Shown here: positions 9,866-20,249 of the stretch, one piece after another
How the letters are laid out: each line of letters begins with the position of its first letter
Numbering within the stretch: position 1 is the first letter of the stretch
Origin: Microbispora hainanensis
GTDB taxonomy: Bacteria; Actinomycetota; Actinomycetes; Streptosporangiales; Streptosporangiaceae
Length of the DNA stretch: 64,000 nucleotides
Direction of reading: 5' to 3'
NCBI RefSeq assembly: GCF_036186745.1
Contig: NZ_CP108086.1
Location: 7,688,001-7,752,000 of the forward strand
Translations under genes and position numbers: made by a program
The notes under the pieces: generated by a model
Database searches by the model: none
What the model was told of the DNA's origin: nothing
What the model saw: only the letters and a program-made list of their open reading frames with translations

Positions 9866-9903
9866 CGGACTCCGGCGGCCCGCCTCCCGCCCGCCGGGGT
9901 CCG
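9866..9903 (+). terminator. Hairpin after the EF-G-like gene
   Basis: Two 13-nt arms (9866-9878 and 9891-9903) pair with one mismatch, 16 nt after the stop codon. There is no T-run, as is usual in GC-rich actinomycetes. Confidence 0.55.
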
Positions 9904-10083
9904 CCCAGCTCAACGGCACTGTCTCCTCGGGCGGGGTTTCGCGTGCCCGGGGCCCGGGGAGCCCCACGAGGTGCCCCGCGTCACTTCCGCATCACAAATT
10001 CATTTCGTTTTTCTGGCTAAACCGCTCTTTTGCCGATGTAAGACTTATGGCCTGACTTACTGGCAAATCATGGGGGAAGCCAC

Positions 10084-11700
10084 GTGACCGAGCGGAGACA
10101 GGTCGTCCGCCCGTTGATCGCGACCACCGTCATCGCCGCCGTCGCCGTCGGAGCCGCCTACACGTTCGGCCCCGGCGCTCAGGCCGAGCAGGTCGGCGCG
10201 GACAAGGCCGCCGCGAAGGCCGGAAGTACGGCGGCGCCGGCGAAGGCGGCACGGGAGCAGGTCGAGGCGCAGACGCTCACCGCGGCGGGCTCCTGCGCCA
10301 CCAGCGTGAAATACCCCAAGCGCCAGCTTCGCGGCGTCTGGATCGCCACCGTGCACAATCTCGACTGGCCGTCGAAGCCGGGACTGCCGCCCGAGCGGCA
10401 GAAGGCCGAATATCTGAAAATCCTCGACAACGCGGTCAAGCGGCGCCTGAACGCGGTGTTCTTCCAGGTGCGGCCCGCCTCGGACGCGGTCTACCGCTCG
10501 TCGCTCGAGCCGTGGTCGCAGTGGCTCACCGGCACGGCGGGCAGGGACCCGGGCTGGGACCCGCTGCCGTTCCTGGTGGACGAGGCCCACAAGCGCGGCC
10601 TGCAGTTCCACGCGTGGTTCAACCCCTACCGGGCGGCCGACTCGGCCACCTCGAAGCTGCCCGCCGGGCACCCGGCGCGCCTGCACCCGGACTGGACCGT
10701 CAAGCACGAGGGCAAGCTCTACTACAACCCCGGCCTGCCGCAGGTGCGCGACTGGGTGACCAAGGTCGTGACGGACGTCGTCACGCGCTACGACGTCGAC
10801 GGCGTCCACTTCGACGACTACTTCTACCCCTACCCCGGCCAGGGGACGCGGTTCGCCGACCAGGCGGCGTACAAGAAGTACGGCAAGGGCCTGACGCTGG
10901 CCGACTGGCGGCGGCGCAACGTGAACCAGCTCGTCGCCCAGGTCTCGCAGGCGGTGCACGCGGCCAGGCCGTACGCGGTCTTCGGGATCAGCCCGTTCGG
11001 CATCTGGCGCAACAAGGCCGAGGACCCGGCGGGCTCGGCCACCAAGGGCATGTCGGCCTACGACTCGATCTACGCGGACGCCAGGGCGTGGATCAAGGCG
11101 GGCTCGGTCGACTACGTGATGCCCCAGCTCTACTGGCCCCGGGGCTTCGCCGCGGCCGACTACACCGTGCTCGCCAAGTGGTGGGCCGACGCGGTGAAGG
11201 GCACCGACGTGGACCTCTTCATCGGGCAGGCCCTCTATCGGGTGGGCACCGCCGACACCCCGGCCTGGACCAGGGCGGGCGAGCTGCCCGCTCATCTCAC
11301 GCTGAACCGCAAATATCCCGAGATCTCGGGCGACGTCTACTTCAGTGCCGCGCAACTGGTGAAGAACCCGCTGGGCGTGCTCGACCGGATCGTGAAGAGC
11401 CACTACGCCCGCCCGGCGCTGCCGCCGGTGCTCCGCCAGGGGTCCGCGCCCGCCGCTCCGCGCGGGGTGAAGGCGGCCGGCGGGACGCTGACGTGGCAGG
11501 CCCAGCCGGGCGCCCAGTCGTACGGGATCTACCGGGTGACGGGCAAGGACGCCTCCTGCGCCACCGCGGACGCGCGCAACCTGGTGGCCGTCGTCCCGGC
11601 GTCCCAGGCCCCGTCGTACGCCGCCGGAGCCCCCGGCACCTACTACGTCACCGCCGTCGACCGCCTCGGCAACGAGAGCCCTGCCACCCGGGCGGCCTGA
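10084..11700 (+). CDS. Secreted family 10-like glycosyl hydrolase (GHL10/DUF187) with C-terminal Fn3-like tail
   Basis: 538 residues. An N-terminal hydrophobic segment (about 9-27) predicts export. The catalytic-like domain spans about 75-420 and begins RQLRGVWIATVHNLDWPSK, with FFQVRPASDAVY and DGVHFDDYFYPYP, all hallmarks of the DUF187/GHL10 TIM barrel. The last 90 residues (about 455-538) form an Fn3-like beta domain. Homologues are thought to act on cell-surface polysaccharide or peptidoglycan; the substrate is not known. The GTG start at 10084 follows GGGGGAAG. An Ala/Lys-rich spacer separates the leader from the domain. Confidence 0.9.
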   Translation: MTERRQVVRPLIATTVIAAVAVGAAYTFGPGAQAEQVGADKAAAKAGSTAAPAKAAREQVEAQTLTAAGSCATSVKYPKRQLRGVWIATVHNLDWPSKPGLPPERQKAEYLKILDNAVKRRLNAVFFQVRPASDAVYRSSLEPWSQWLTGTAGRDPGWDPLPFLVDEAHKRGLQFHAWFNPYRAADSATSKLPAGHPARLHPDWTVKHEGKLYYNPGLPQVRDWVTKVVTDVVTRYDVDGVHFDDYFYPYPGQGTRFADQAAYKKYGKGLTLADWRRRNVNQLVAQVSQAVHAARPYAVFGISPFGIWRNKAEDPAGSATKGMSAYDSIYADARAWIKAGSVDYVMPQLYWPRGFAAADYTVLAKWWADAVKGTDVDLFIGQALYRVGTADTPAWTRAGELPAHLTLNRKYPEISGDVYFSAAQLVKNPLGVLDRIVKSHYARPALPPVLRQGSAPAAPRGVKAAGGTLTWQAQPGAQSYGIYRVTGKDASCATADARNLVAVVPASQAPSYAAGAPGTYYVTAVDRLGNESPATRAA

Positions 11701-11869
11701 CCTCGGCAGTGCCCCTTGGGGGCCTGCGGGAACGGGCCGGTCGCGGATTGCTGCGCGGCCGTCAGCGGGTCCGGTAGCGTGGTCGCGAGATTTTTCAAGA
11801 TCACGTACGGGGACTGCGCGTACAGGATTGCGCGACTGGGCTGCGCGTACGAGGACATGGGGGTCGCCG

Positions 11870-14092
11870 GTGAGTGGCACGTGGGTGAGGCGCGCGCTCG
11901 TCGCCGTCGTGTTCGGCGTGTCGGTGCTGGCCGCCGCTCCCGCCGCGGCCTCCGGGCTCGCGTCCGGGGCGGCGACCACGGCCGGTGTACGGGCGGCCGA
12001 ACGGGTGGCCGAACGGGTCCCGACGGCGGCCGGTGAACGCGTCGTGCTCGTCGGCATCCCCGGCCTGATGTGGAGCGACGTGACCCCGGCCGGCACCCCG
12101 AACCTCTGGCGGCTCGCCGGCGAGTCCGCCCTCGGGTCCCTGTCGGTGCGGGCCGTACGCAAGGACACCTGCCCGTACGACGCCTGGCTCACGGTCTCGG
12201 CCGGGGTGCGGTCGGCGGTGGGGGGAGCGTGCGGCATGGCCCCCACTCCCAAGGCCGACGGCGAGGGCGCGGTCGTCCCCGAGTTCTCCTGGCTGTGGGA
12301 GGTGCGCGAGCAGGACGCCGCGGGCACGCTGGGGCAGGCCCTGCACGCGGCCGGGCGGACGACGATGGCCGTCGGCCCGGGAGCGGCGCTCGCGCTCGCC
12401 GACCGCGAGGGCCGGGTGGACCTCTACGCCCCCTCCCCCGCCGAGGTCACGCAGTGGTCGCGCGGCGACGTGGTCGCCGTGGAGATCCCCGACCTCATCT
12501 CCCCGTACGTCTCCGGCGACCGGATGAGCGAGGTGCCCGAGAGCCTGTCCGACGACGCGCGCCGGGCCGCGGCCCGGGCGGCCGACGCGAAGCTCGGGTC
12601 GTTCCTGCCGCAGCTCGGACCGGCGACGGTGCTGGTCGCCGGGCTCTCCGACCACGGCTCGGTCCCCCACCTCAGGACCGCCATGCTGCGCGGCCCGGAC
12701 AGCGGCACCTCCAGCGGCACCTCCAGCCGCGCTTCCAGCGGCGCCGCGTGGGCGCTCGGCGCCCGGTCCACCCATCGGGACGACATGGTCATCGTCCCGG
12801 ATCTCACCGCCACGATCCTGGCCAGGACCGGGGTGGCCGCTCCTCCCGTCGTCGTCGGCGTGCCGGTCGAGACCCATGCGGCGGACGGGACCCTGGACGA
12901 GCGCGTCGAGGCCCTGCGCGCCGCCGACGTCGCGGGGCAGACGATCCGCGACGCGACCGGCGTCTTCTTCACCTCGCTCGCCATGCTCCAGGTGGTCTTC
13001 TACGTCACCGCGTTCCTGCTGCTGCGCCGCCGCGACGGGCTGCCCGCCGTACGGGCCGCCGCCGTGGCGCTCGCCTCGATTCCCGTCTCGACCTACCTGG
13101 TCAACCTCACCCCGTGGGCCCGTACGGCACAGCCCGCGGTCACGCTCTTCGCCTCGATCGCGGCGATCGCCGCGGCGCTGACCGTGGTGGCCCTCGCCGG
13201 ACCGTGGCGGCGGGGCGTGCTCGGCCCGCTGACCGTGATCGCGGCGGCGACCGCGGCCGTGCTGCTCGGCGACCTGCTGACCGGCACGCCCCTGCAGCTC
13301 AACAGCCTGATGGGCTACACCGGCGTGGTCGGGGCCCGCTACTACGGCCTGGGCAACATCCCCTTCGCGCTGCTCGCCACGGCAGTGCTGCTCGTCACCA
13401 CGGCCGCCGCCGACCGGCTGGTCCGAGTGGGCCGCAAGGCCCTCGCGGTGGCCCTGGTCACGGCCCTCGGGGCGTTCGCCATGCTGCTCGACGGCTGGCC
13501 CGGGGTGGGCAGCGACTTCGGCGGCGTCATCGCCTTCGTCCCGGGCATCGCGGTCACCGCGCTGATCGTGGCGGGCAAGCGGGTGTCGATCGTCAAGCTG
13601 GGCGCCTTCTGCGCCGGAGGCGGCGCCCTGGTGATGGCCATCGCCTACCTCGACTACCTGCGGCCCCCGGCCAGCCAGACGCACCTGGGCCGCTTCGTGG
13701 GACAGGTGGCCGACGGCACGTTCCTGCCGGTGATCTCCCGCAAGCTCGGCGCGATGCTCTCCACGCTGCTCAGCCCGAACCTGATGCCCGTGGTGCTCGC
13801 CGCGTTCGCGTTCCTCGTCTTCGCGCTGCTGCGGCCGGGGGCGGCGAGCGCCGGCGTGCTGCCGATCGCGTTCGAACGGGCGCCCATGCTCAAGGCGGGC
13901 CTGCTCGGCGCGCTCGTGAGCGGCCTGGTCGGCATGCTCGTCAACGACTCGGGGGCCGCGGTGCTGTCCATGGCGCTGGCCCTGGCCGTGCCGCTCGTGC
14001 TCAGCGCCGGCATCCGCGCCCTGCAGCACGGCGAGCCCGTCCCGGCCGCCGCCGGATCACCGGGCACGCCGCCGAGCCCCGCGACGGCCTGA
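11870..14092 (+). CDS. Large polytopic membrane protein with N-terminal phosphatase/sulfatase-like extracytoplasmic domain
   Basis: About 740 residues. A signal/anchor (about 7-27) leads into an extracytoplasmic domain of roughly 320 residues that resembles alkaline-phosphatase-superfamily folds (VVLVGIPGLMWSDV, later DHGSVPHLR and RDDMVIVPDLTATIL). About ten membrane helices follow (about 375-720), with the conserved-looking stretches TGVVGARYYGLGNIPF and GWPGVGSDFGGVIAF. Start chosen at GTG 11870 so that the signal segment is intact. Substrate unknown; I recall this only as a conserved actinobacterial membrane protein. It converges on the HIT gene. Confidence 0.8.
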   Translation: MSGTWVRRALVAVVFGVSVLAAAPAAASGLASGAATTAGVRAAERVAERVPTAAGERVVLVGIPGLMWSDVTPAGTPNLWRLAGESALGSLSVRAVRKDTCPYDAWLTVSAGVRSAVGGACGMAPTPKADGEGAVVPEFSWLWEVREQDAAGTLGQALHAAGRTTMAVGPGAALALADREGRVDLYAPSPAEVTQWSRGDVVAVEIPDLISPYVSGDRMSEVPESLSDDARRAAARAADAKLGSFLPQLGPATVLVAGLSDHGSVPHLRTAMLRGPDSGTSSGTSSRASSGAAWALGARSTHRDDMVIVPDLTATILARTGVAAPPVVVGVPVETHAADGTLDERVEALRAADVAGQTIRDATGVFFTSLAMLQVVFYVTAFLLLRRRDGLPAVRAAAVALASIPVSTYLVNLTPWARTAQPAVTLFASIAAIAAALTVVALAGPWRRGVLGPLTVIAAATAAVLLGDLLTGTPLQLNSLMGYTGVVGARYYGLGNIPFALLATAVLLVTTAAADRLVRVGRKALAVALVTALGAFAMLLDGWPGVGSDFGGVIAFVPGIAVTALIVAGKRVSIVKLGAFCAGGGALVMAIAYLDYLRPPASQTHLGRFVGQVADGTFLPVISRKLGAMLSTLLSPNLMPVVLAAFAFLVFALLRPGAASAGVLPIAFERAPMLKAGLLGALVSGLVGMLVNDSGAAVLSMALALAVPLVLSAGIRALQHGEPVPAAAGSPGTPPSPATA

Positions 14093-14109
14093 CGCCGTCC
14101 GGGCCCTGG

Positions 14110-14139
14110 CTCCCGGCCGGTTCCGGCCGGTGCCGGGGA
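14110..14139. terminator. Hairpin between convergent genes
   Basis: A GC-rich inverted repeat (CTCCCGGC with GCCGGGGAG, and nested CCGGCCGG arms) lies between the ends of the membrane protein gene and the HIT gene, suitable for terminating both. Confidence 0.45.
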
Positions 14140-14143
14140 GTCG

Positions 14144-14695
14144 TCAGGAGGCGGCGGGCCAGGCCTCCGCGAGCAGGTCGCGCGTGTCGCGCAGCAGCTG
14201 CGGCAGCACCTTGGTGCGTCCCACCACCGGCATGAAGTTGGTGTCGCCGCCCCACCTCGGCACGACGTGCTGATGGAGGTGGGCGGCGATGCCCGCGCCC
14301 GCCACACTGCCCAGGTTCATGCCGACGTTGAAGCCCTGCGCCCCGCTCGCCTTGCGCAGCGCCTGCGTCGCGCGCTTGGTGAACTCGGCCAGCTCCGCCG
14401 TCTCGGGCCCGTCGAGGTCGGCGTAGTCGGACACGTGCCGGTAGGGGCAGACCATCAGGTGCCCCGAGTTGTACGGATAGAGGTTGAGCACGGCGAACAC
14501 GGCCGAGCCCCGGGCCACGATCAGGCCGTCCTCGTCGGAGAGCTTGGGAATCTCACAGAACGGGCAGCCGTCATCCGCGCCGGAGCCGCTGGGCTTGTTC
14601 TCGCCCTTGATGTAGGCCATCCGGTGCGGGGTCCACAGGCGCTGGAAGCTGTCGGGAATCCCGGCGCCCGCCTGCTCGATCGGCTCTGAGTCCAC
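14144..14695 (-). CDS. HIT-family nucleotide hydrolase/AP4A phosphorylase-like
   Basis: 183 residues. The histidine triad HLHQHVV, followed by PRWGGDTNFMPV, is characteristic of the actinobacterial HIT protein encoded next to pgsA and thrS (Rv2613c-type, a diadenosine tetraphosphate phosphorylase). A CPFC pair near residue 45 probably binds zinc. It normally adjoins pgsA; here three plus-strand genes separate them. Confidence 0.93.
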   Translation of the reverse strand: MDSEPIEQAGAGIPDSFQRLWTPHRMAYIKGENKPSGSGADDGCPFCEIPKLSDEDGLIVARGSAVFAVLNLYPYNSGHLMVCPYRHVSDYADLDGPETAELAEFTKRATQALRKASGAQGFNVGMNLGSVAGAGIAAHLHQHVVPRWGGDTNFMPVVGRTKVLPQLLRDTRDLLAEAWPAAS

Positions 14696-14735
14696 GTCCG
14701 CGATCTCCTCCGCTCCCGTTGTCCCCGGTGCTGCT

Positions 14736-14771
14736 GTTGTTCACGGCGCCGCCGTTGTTCACGGCGCCGCC
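14736..14771. repeat. Two tandem 18-bp units upstream of the HIT gene
   Basis: The 18-bp unit GTTGTTCACGGCGCCGCC is repeated exactly at 14736-14753 and 14754-14771, in the 287-bp divergent spacer between the HIT gene and the Asp23 gene. It could be a binding site or simple slippage; no other structure is evident in the spacer. Confidence 0.6.
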
Positions 14772-14982
14772 GCCTCCGCGCCGGCGGCACGTGCACCGGC
14801 ACCGATCTGCACGGTGCTGTGCGCGAAAAACGACACCGGCAGCAGCATATGACCTCGCGGATCTCCTCTCACCGGCCGGGTTGCGCCAGGGCCGCGACCG
14901 ATATCCGCGGAGGCCGGACGACCTGCTCGATCATGGGGCAGAATGCACCTGCCGGACGCCCAGACCCCCGAGGAGCCGTCAC

Positions 14983-15543
14983 ATGAGCGAGGCCGCAGTC
15001 GTCGAGGAGCGAGTGGAAGAGCCGACCGGCGCGTACGCCGGGGAGAGCCTCGGCGACCCGGCCGACGTGCCGGCGGAAGCGGCGGCCGATCGGGCGGAGC
15101 CGAGGCCGGAGCCTGAGCCGTCCGCGCCGACGCCGAGGCCCGAGGCGCCGACCGCCAACGTGCTCAAGGGCCGGATCAAGGTCGCCGACGAGGTCGTGGA
15201 GAAGGTCGCCGCGCTGGCCGCCCTGGAGATCCCCGGCGTCGCCGACCTGGGCGGCGACCTCGAACGCGCCTTTGAATCCGTACGCGACCGCATCGGCGTG
15301 GGCTCCAAGCGGGCGACGCAGGGCGTGGCAGCCAAGATCCAGGATCAGCAGGTCTCCATCGACGTGACCATCGTCATCGTGTACGGCCACGTGGTGATGG
15401 ACGTCGCCACCGAGGTCAAGGTCAACGTCGCCCGCTCGGTGAGCCGGATGCTCGGCATGCACGTGGTCGAGGTCAACGTGACCGTCGACGACGTCCGTCT
15501 CCCTGGTGAGGACTCCCCCGCCGAGGCCGCCCAGGCGTCCTGA
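14983..15543 (+). CDS. Asp23/Gls24-family envelope stress protein
   Basis: 186 residues. The first 55 are acidic, Pro/Glu/Ala-rich and low in complexity; the remainder is an Asp23 domain (GRIKVADEVVEKVAALAALEIPGV; later VEVNVTVDDV). Family members coat or associate with the membrane and are linked to cell-envelope stress. The ATG at 14983 follows GAGGAG. The gene stands alone and converges on thrS. Confidence 0.9.
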   Translation: MSEAAVVEERVEEPTGAYAGESLGDPADVPAEAAADRAEPRPEPEPSAPTPRPEAPTANVLKGRIKVADEVVEKVAALAALEIPGVADLGGDLERAFESVRDRIGVGSKRATQGVAAKIQDQQVSIDVTIVIVYGHVVMDVATEVKVNVARSVSRMLGMHVVEVNVTVDDVRLPGEDSPAEAAQAS

Positions 15544-15653
15544 GCCGGCCGCCCCTGAGACGCCCCGGGCCATGACCGCCCCCGGCCCCGGGGACGCCTC
15601 TGGCGCGCGCCGGGAGACCCCTTGGCCGTACTGGCCGTCCCTGCCGGCAACGC

Positions 15654-15687
15654 GAACGCGGGAGCCCCGGGTGGGGCCCCCGCGTTC
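15654..15687. terminator. Strong bidirectional hairpin between the Asp23 gene and thrS
   Basis: A 15-nt stem (15654-15668 with 15673-15687, one mismatch, 4-nt loop) lies between convergent genes. Its position and stability suit transcription termination from both sides. Confidence 0.75.
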
Positions 15688-15700
15688 TCCGTGTGAGCGG

Positions 15701-17677
15701 TCAGACCTGGACGCGGCGGCGGACGGCGTCCACGATCTCCTCGATCGCCTGGTCGATCGGCACGGCGTTCTTCTGCTCGCCGCTGCGGTAGCGGAACGAG
15801 ACCGCGCCCGCGGCGATGTCGTCGTCGCCCGCGAGGAGCATGTAGGGCACCTTCGCCTTCTGGGCGTTGCGGATCTTCTTCTGCATGCGGTCGTCGCTCT
15901 CGTCGACCTCGACCCGGATGCCGTGCTCACGCAGCCGCTTGGCGACGTCCTGCAGGTAGGGCACGTGGGCGTCGGCGATCGGGATGCCGACGACCTGCAC
16001 CGGGGCGAGCCACGCGGGGAACGCGCCCGCGTAGTGCTCGACCAGCACGCCGAAGAAACGCTCGATCGAGCCGAACAGCGCCCGGTGGATCATGACGGGC
16101 CGCTGCCGGGTGCCGTCGGGGGCCTGGTATTCCAGCCCGAAGCGCTCCGGCAGGTTGAAGTCGAGCTGGATGGTCGACATCTGCCACGACCGGCCGATCG
16201 CGTCCCGGGCCTGCACCGAGATCTTGGGGCCGTAGAAGGCCGCGCCGCCCGGGTCGAGGACCAGCTCCAGCTTCTCGGACTCGGCCACCTCCCGCAGGGT
16301 CTGGGTGGCCTCCTCCCAGGTCTCGTCGGAGCCGACGAACTTCTCCGGGTCCTTGGTGGACAGCTCCAGGTAGAAGTCCTCCAGGCCGTAGTCGCGCAGC
16401 AGGTCGAGCACGAAGCGCAGCAGCGAGGTGAGCTCATCGCGCATCTGCTCGCGGGTGCAGTAGATGTGCGCGTCGTCCTGGGTCAGGCCGCGTACGCGGG
16501 TGAGGCCGTGCACGACGCCCGACTTCTCGTAGCGGTAGACCGTGCCGAACTCGAACAGCCGCAGCGGCAGCTCACGGTAGGACCGCCCGCGCGCCCTGAA
16601 GATCAGGTTGTGCATCGGGCAGTTCATCGGCTTGAGGTAGTAGCGCGCGCCCTCCAGCTCCATGGGAGGGAACATGCCGTCGGCGTACCAGTCGAGGTGG
16701 CCGGAGATCTTGTACAGGTTGTCCTTCGTGATGTGCGGGGTGTTGACGAAGGAGTAGCCCGCCTCCTCGTGCCGGCGGCGGGAGTAGTCCTCCATCACCC
16801 GGCGGATCACGCCGCCCTTGGGGTGGAACACCGGCAGGCCGGAGCCCAGCTCGTCGGGGAACGAGAACAGGTCGAGCTCGGCGCCCAGCTTGCGGTGGTC
16901 GCGCTTCTCGGCCTCCTCCAGGAGGTGGAGGTATTCGTCCTGCTTCTCCCGCGACTCCCAGGCGGTGCCGTAGATGCGCTGGAGCTGCGGGTTCTTCTCG
17001 CTGCCCCGCCAGTAGGCGCCGCCGGACCGCATGAGCTTGAAGGCCGGGATGACCCGGGTGCTGGGCAGGTGGGGCCCGCGGCACAGGTCCTTCCAGCACA
17101 GCTCGCCCGTCTTGGGGTCGAGGTTGTCGTAGATGGTGAGCTGGCCGCCGCCGACCTCGACGTTCGCGCCCTCGGTGGACTCGGCCGCGCCGCCCTTGAG
17201 CCCGATCAGCTCCAGCTTGTACGGCTCGGCGGCGAGCTCCTCGCGGGCCTCGTCGTCGCCCACCGGGCGGCGGCGGAAGGTCTGCCCCTGCTTGACGATC
17301 TCGCGCATGCGCTTCTCGATGCGCTTGAGGTCGTCGGGGGTGAACGGCTCCCGGACGTCGAAGTCGTAGTAGAAGCCGTTCTCGACCGGCGGGCCGATGC
17401 CGAGCTTCGCCTCGGGGAAGATCTCCTGGACGGCCTGGGCCATGACGTGCGCGGTGGAGTGGCGCAGGATGGCGCGGCCGTCGGGGCTGTCGATCGCGAC
17501 CGGCTCGACCGCGTCGCCCTCGGCGACCTCGGTGGCCAGGTCGCGCAGCTCGCCGTTGATCCGGGCGGCGATCACCGACCTGCCGTCGGCGCCGAGCGCC
17601 TCCCCGGCCGTCGTACCCGCCGCCACCACGCGCTCGGCTCCGGCGAGGGTGATGCGTATCTCAAGGGCGGCGGACAC
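15701..17677 (-). CDS. thrS: Threonyl-tRNA synthetase
   Basis: 658 residues with an N-terminal TGS domain (1-65), an editing domain ([11 protein letters not shown]; about 75-240), a class II catalytic core (about 260-540, with the zinc Cys in MNCPMHN and motif-2-like [11 protein letters not shown]) and a C-terminal anticodon-binding domain. It charges tRNA-Thr and hydrolyses mischarged Ser-tRNA. The reading frame is complete with an ATG start. No T-box-like leader is obvious in the 180 bp upstream. Confidence 0.98.
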   Translation of the reverse strand: MSAALEIRITLAGAERVVAAGTTAGEALGADGRSVIAARINGELRDLATEVAEGDAVEPVAIDSPDGRAILRHSTAHVMAQAVQEIFPEAKLGIGPPVENGFYYDFDVREPFTPDDLKRIEKRMREIVKQGQTFRRRPVGDDEAREELAAEPYKLELIGLKGGAAESTEGANVEVGGGQLTIYDNLDPKTGELCWKDLCRGPHLPSTRVIPAFKLMRSGGAYWRGSEKNPQLQRIYGTAWESREKQDEYLHLLEEAEKRDHRKLGAELDLFSFPDELGSGLPVFHPKGGVIRRVMEDYSRRRHEEAGYSFVNTPHITKDNLYKISGHLDWYADGMFPPMELEGARYYLKPMNCPMHNLIFRARGRSYRELPLRLFEFGTVYRYEKSGVVHGLTRVRGLTQDDAHIYCTREQMRDELTSLLRFVLDLLRDYGLEDFYLELSTKDPEKFVGSDETWEEATQTLREVAESEKLELVLDPGGAAFYGPKISVQARDAIGRSWQMSTIQLDFNLPERFGLEYQAPDGTRQRPVMIHRALFGSIERFFGVLVEHYAGAFPAWLAPVQVVGIPIADAHVPYLQDVAKRLREHGIRVEVDESDDRMQKKIRNAQKAKVPYMLLAGDDDIAAGAVSFRYRSGEQKNAVPIDQAIEEIVDAVRRRVQV

Positions 17678-17861
17678 GGTGGCTCCTTAGGACAGGTTCG
17701 GCGCATGGATCTCGGGGGCCGCGCGCACGCGAGGCGACGGCTCCGGTCGCATCCGATGCTACCGGTGACGCCGCCCAATAATGGCGCGCATCCGCCGCCC
17801 CCGCGTGATCTTCCGTGCCGGGCCGGCGGCCGGAGACGGGTCGTCCCTCCGTGAACACGAT

Positions 17862-20162
17862 CTAACAGGGCCAGGTCCAGTCGCGGATCTCGGCGGGGTC
17901 CTCGCCGAACTCGCGGGTGTGGGCGCGGGCGCGCAGGCGGGCGTCGGCCATGCGCTGGCGCAGGTGGGCCGCACGGCTGCCCAGGCCGGGCACCCGGTCG
18001 ATCACGTCCATCACCAGATGGAAGCGGTCGATGTCGTTGAGCATCGCCATGTCGAACGGCGTGGTCGTGGTGCCCTCCTCCTTGTAGCCGCGCACGTGCA
18101 GGTTGTCGTGCCCCGTACGGCGGTAGGTCAGGCGGTGGATCAGCCACGGATAGCCGTGGAAGTCGAAGATGATCGGCTTGTCCGTGGTGAACAGCGCGTC
18201 GAACTCGGCGTCGGGCAGGCCGTGCGGGTGCTCGGAGGCGGGCTGCAGCCGCATGAGGTCGACCACGTTGACCACGCGGATCCGCAGCTCGGGCAGGTGC
18301 TCGCGGAGCAGCGCGGCGGCGGCGAGGGTCTCCAGCGTGGGCACGTCGCCGGCGCAGGCGAGCACGACGTCGGGGTCGGTGCCCTCGTCGGTGGACGCCC
18401 AGGGCAGGATGCCCAGCCCGCGGGTGCAGTGGACGACGGCCTCGTCCATGCTCATCAGGTCGAGCACGGGCTGCTTGCCGGCGACGACGACGTTGACGTA
18501 GTCGCGCGAGCGCAGGCAGTGGTCGGCGACCGACAGCAGGGTGTTGGCGTCCGGCGGCAGGTAGACGCGGACGACCTCGGCCTTCTTGTTGGCGACGACG
18601 TCGAGGAAGCCGGGGTCCTGGTGGCTGAAGCCGTTGTGGTCCTGGCGCCAGACGTGCGACGACAGCAGGTAGTTGAGCGAGGCGACCGGCCGGCGCCAGG
18701 GGATCTTGCGGGAGGACTCCAGCCACTTGGCGTGCTGGTTGAACATCGCGTCCACGATGTGGATGAACGCCTCGTAGCAGTTGAACAGCCCGTGCCGGCC
18801 GGTGAGCAGGTAGCCCTCCAGCCAGCCCTGGCACTGGTGCTCGCTGAGCACCTCCATGACCCTGCCGCCCGGGCCGAGGTTCTCGTCGGTCGGCAGCAGT
18901 GCGGCCTCCCACTCCTTGCCCGTCGCCTCGTAGACGGCGGACAGGCGGTTGGAGGCGGTCTCGTCGGGGCCGAGCAGCCGGAAGTTCTCCGGGTTGGCCG
19001 CGATGACGTCGCGCAGGAACGTCCCGAGGACGCGGGTCGGCTCGCTGGAGGCCGCCGCCGGGGCCTTGACCTCGACCGCGTAGTCGCGGAAGTCGGGCAG
19101 CACGAGCGGGCGCAGCAGCTCACCGCCGTTGGCGTGCGGGCTGGCGCTCATCCGCAGCGGCCCGTCCGGCACCGTCCGCGTGATCGCCTCGACCGGCCGC
19201 CCGGCGGCGTCGAACAGCTCCTCCGGCCGGTAGGAGCGCATCCACTCCTCCAGCATCGCCAGGTGCGCCGGGTTGTCGCGCACACCGGCGAGCGGCACCT
19301 GGTGGGCCCGCCAGGTGCCCTCGACCGGGAGCCCGTCGACCTCGCGTGGCCCGGTCCAGCCCTTCGGCGTACGCAGGATGATCATCGGCAGCGGGCCGCG
19401 GTCGGCCAGCTCGTCGAAGACGGTGTCGAGGGTCGCGGCCATGAGCCCGTGCATCTCGGCCGGTTCATGCCCGGAGACGATGTGGGGGCGGTAGCCGTAC
19501 CCCTCGAAGAGCTTGACCAGCTCGTCCTCGGGGATCCTGGCCAGCACGGTGGGGTTGGCGATCTTGTAGCCGTTCAGGTGGAGGATCGGCAGGACCACCC
19601 CGTCGGTGTCCCGGTTGAGGAACTTGTTGGAGTGCCAGCCGGTGGCGAGCGGGCCGGTCTCGGCCTCGCCGTCGCCGACGATGCAGGCCACCGCCAGGCC
19701 GGGGTTGTCGAAGGCCGCGCCGTACGCGTGGGAGAGGGCGTAGCCGAGCTCGCCGCCCTCGTGGATGGAGCCCGGAGTCTCGGGGGCGACGTGGCTGGGA
19801 ATGCCACCGGGGAAGGAGAACTGGCGGAAGAGCCTGCGCATGCCCTCGGCGTCCTGGGTGATGTGGGGGTAGCGCTCGGTGTAGGTGCCTTCGAGCCACG
19901 CGTGGGCGACCGCCGCCGGTCCGCCGTGACCGGGGCCGGCGATGTAGATCATGTCCTGGCCGCGCTCCCGGATGATCCGGTTGAGGTGGGCGAAGCAGAA
20001 GTTGAGCCCGGGCGTGGTGCCCCAGTGGCCGAGGAGCCGCGGTTTGATGTGCTCGGGACTGAGCGGCTCGGTCAGCAGCGGGTTGTCCATCAGGTAGATC
20101 TGGCCGACGGACAGATAGTTCGCGGCCCGCCAGTAGGCGTCGATGTTCCCGTATGCGTCCAT
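17862..20162 (-). CDS. xfp: Phosphoketolase (xylulose 5-phosphate/fructose 6-phosphate)
   Basis: 766 residues. A thiamine-diphosphate enzyme splitting xylulose 5-phosphate (and often fructose 6-phosphate) with phosphate to acetyl phosphate. The N-terminal [25 protein letters not shown] and the ThDP motif [14 protein letters not shown] are all present. It is slightly shorter than typical members at the extreme N-terminus but the core is intact. No acetate kinase gene is adjacent. A MarR gene starts 87 bp away in the opposite direction. Confidence 0.97.
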   Translation of the reverse strand: MDAYGNIDAYWRAANYLSVGQIYLMDNPLLTEPLSPEHIKPRLLGHWGTTPGLNFCFAHLNRIIRERGQDMIYIAGPGHGGPAAVAHAWLEGTYTERYPHITQDAEGMRRLFRQFSFPGGIPSHVAPETPGSIHEGGELGYALSHAYGAAFDNPGLAVACIVGDGEAETGPLATGWHSNKFLNRDTDGVVLPILHLNGYKIANPTVLARIPEDELVKLFEGYGYRPHIVSGHEPAEMHGLMAATLDTVFDELADRGPLPMIILRTPKGWTGPREVDGLPVEGTWRAHQVPLAGVRDNPAHLAMLEEWMRSYRPEELFDAAGRPVEAITRTVPDGPLRMSASPHANGGELLRPLVLPDFRDYAVEVKAPAAASSEPTRVLGTFLRDVIAANPENFRLLGPDETASNRLSAVYEATGKEWEAALLPTDENLGPGGRVMEVLSEHQCQGWLEGYLLTGRHGLFNCYEAFIHIVDAMFNQHAKWLESSRKIPWRRPVASLNYLLSSHVWRQDHNGFSHQDPGFLDVVANKKAEVVRVYLPPDANTLLSVADHCLRSRDYVNVVVAGKQPVLDLMSMDEAVVHCTRGLGILPWASTDEGTDPDVVLACAGDVPTLETLAAAALLREHLPELRIRVVNVVDLMRLQPASEHPHGLPDAEFDALFTTDKPIIFDFHGYPWLIHRLTYRRTGHDNLHVRGYKEEGTTTTPFDMAMLNDIDRFHLVMDVIDRVPGLGSRAAHLRQRMADARLRARAHTREFGEDPAEIRDWTWPC

Positions 20163-20249
20163 GCCCCTGACACTTTCCCAGCGGGAGCGGCCGAACCAGG
20201 GTCTTTCGCCCGCAAATCAGCGTGCCGACCGACCGGTAGTCTTGGCCGC

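Noticed and set aside
11801-14029. Minus-strand frame of 742 codons
   Set aside because: Antisense to the membrane protein at 11870-14092; translation is His/Gly/Arg/Asp-rich and low in complexity.
17781-20249. N-terminal extension of the MarR gene at 20250
   Set aside because: It is antisense to the phosphoketolase gene; the real MarR domain starts at the ATG at 20250.
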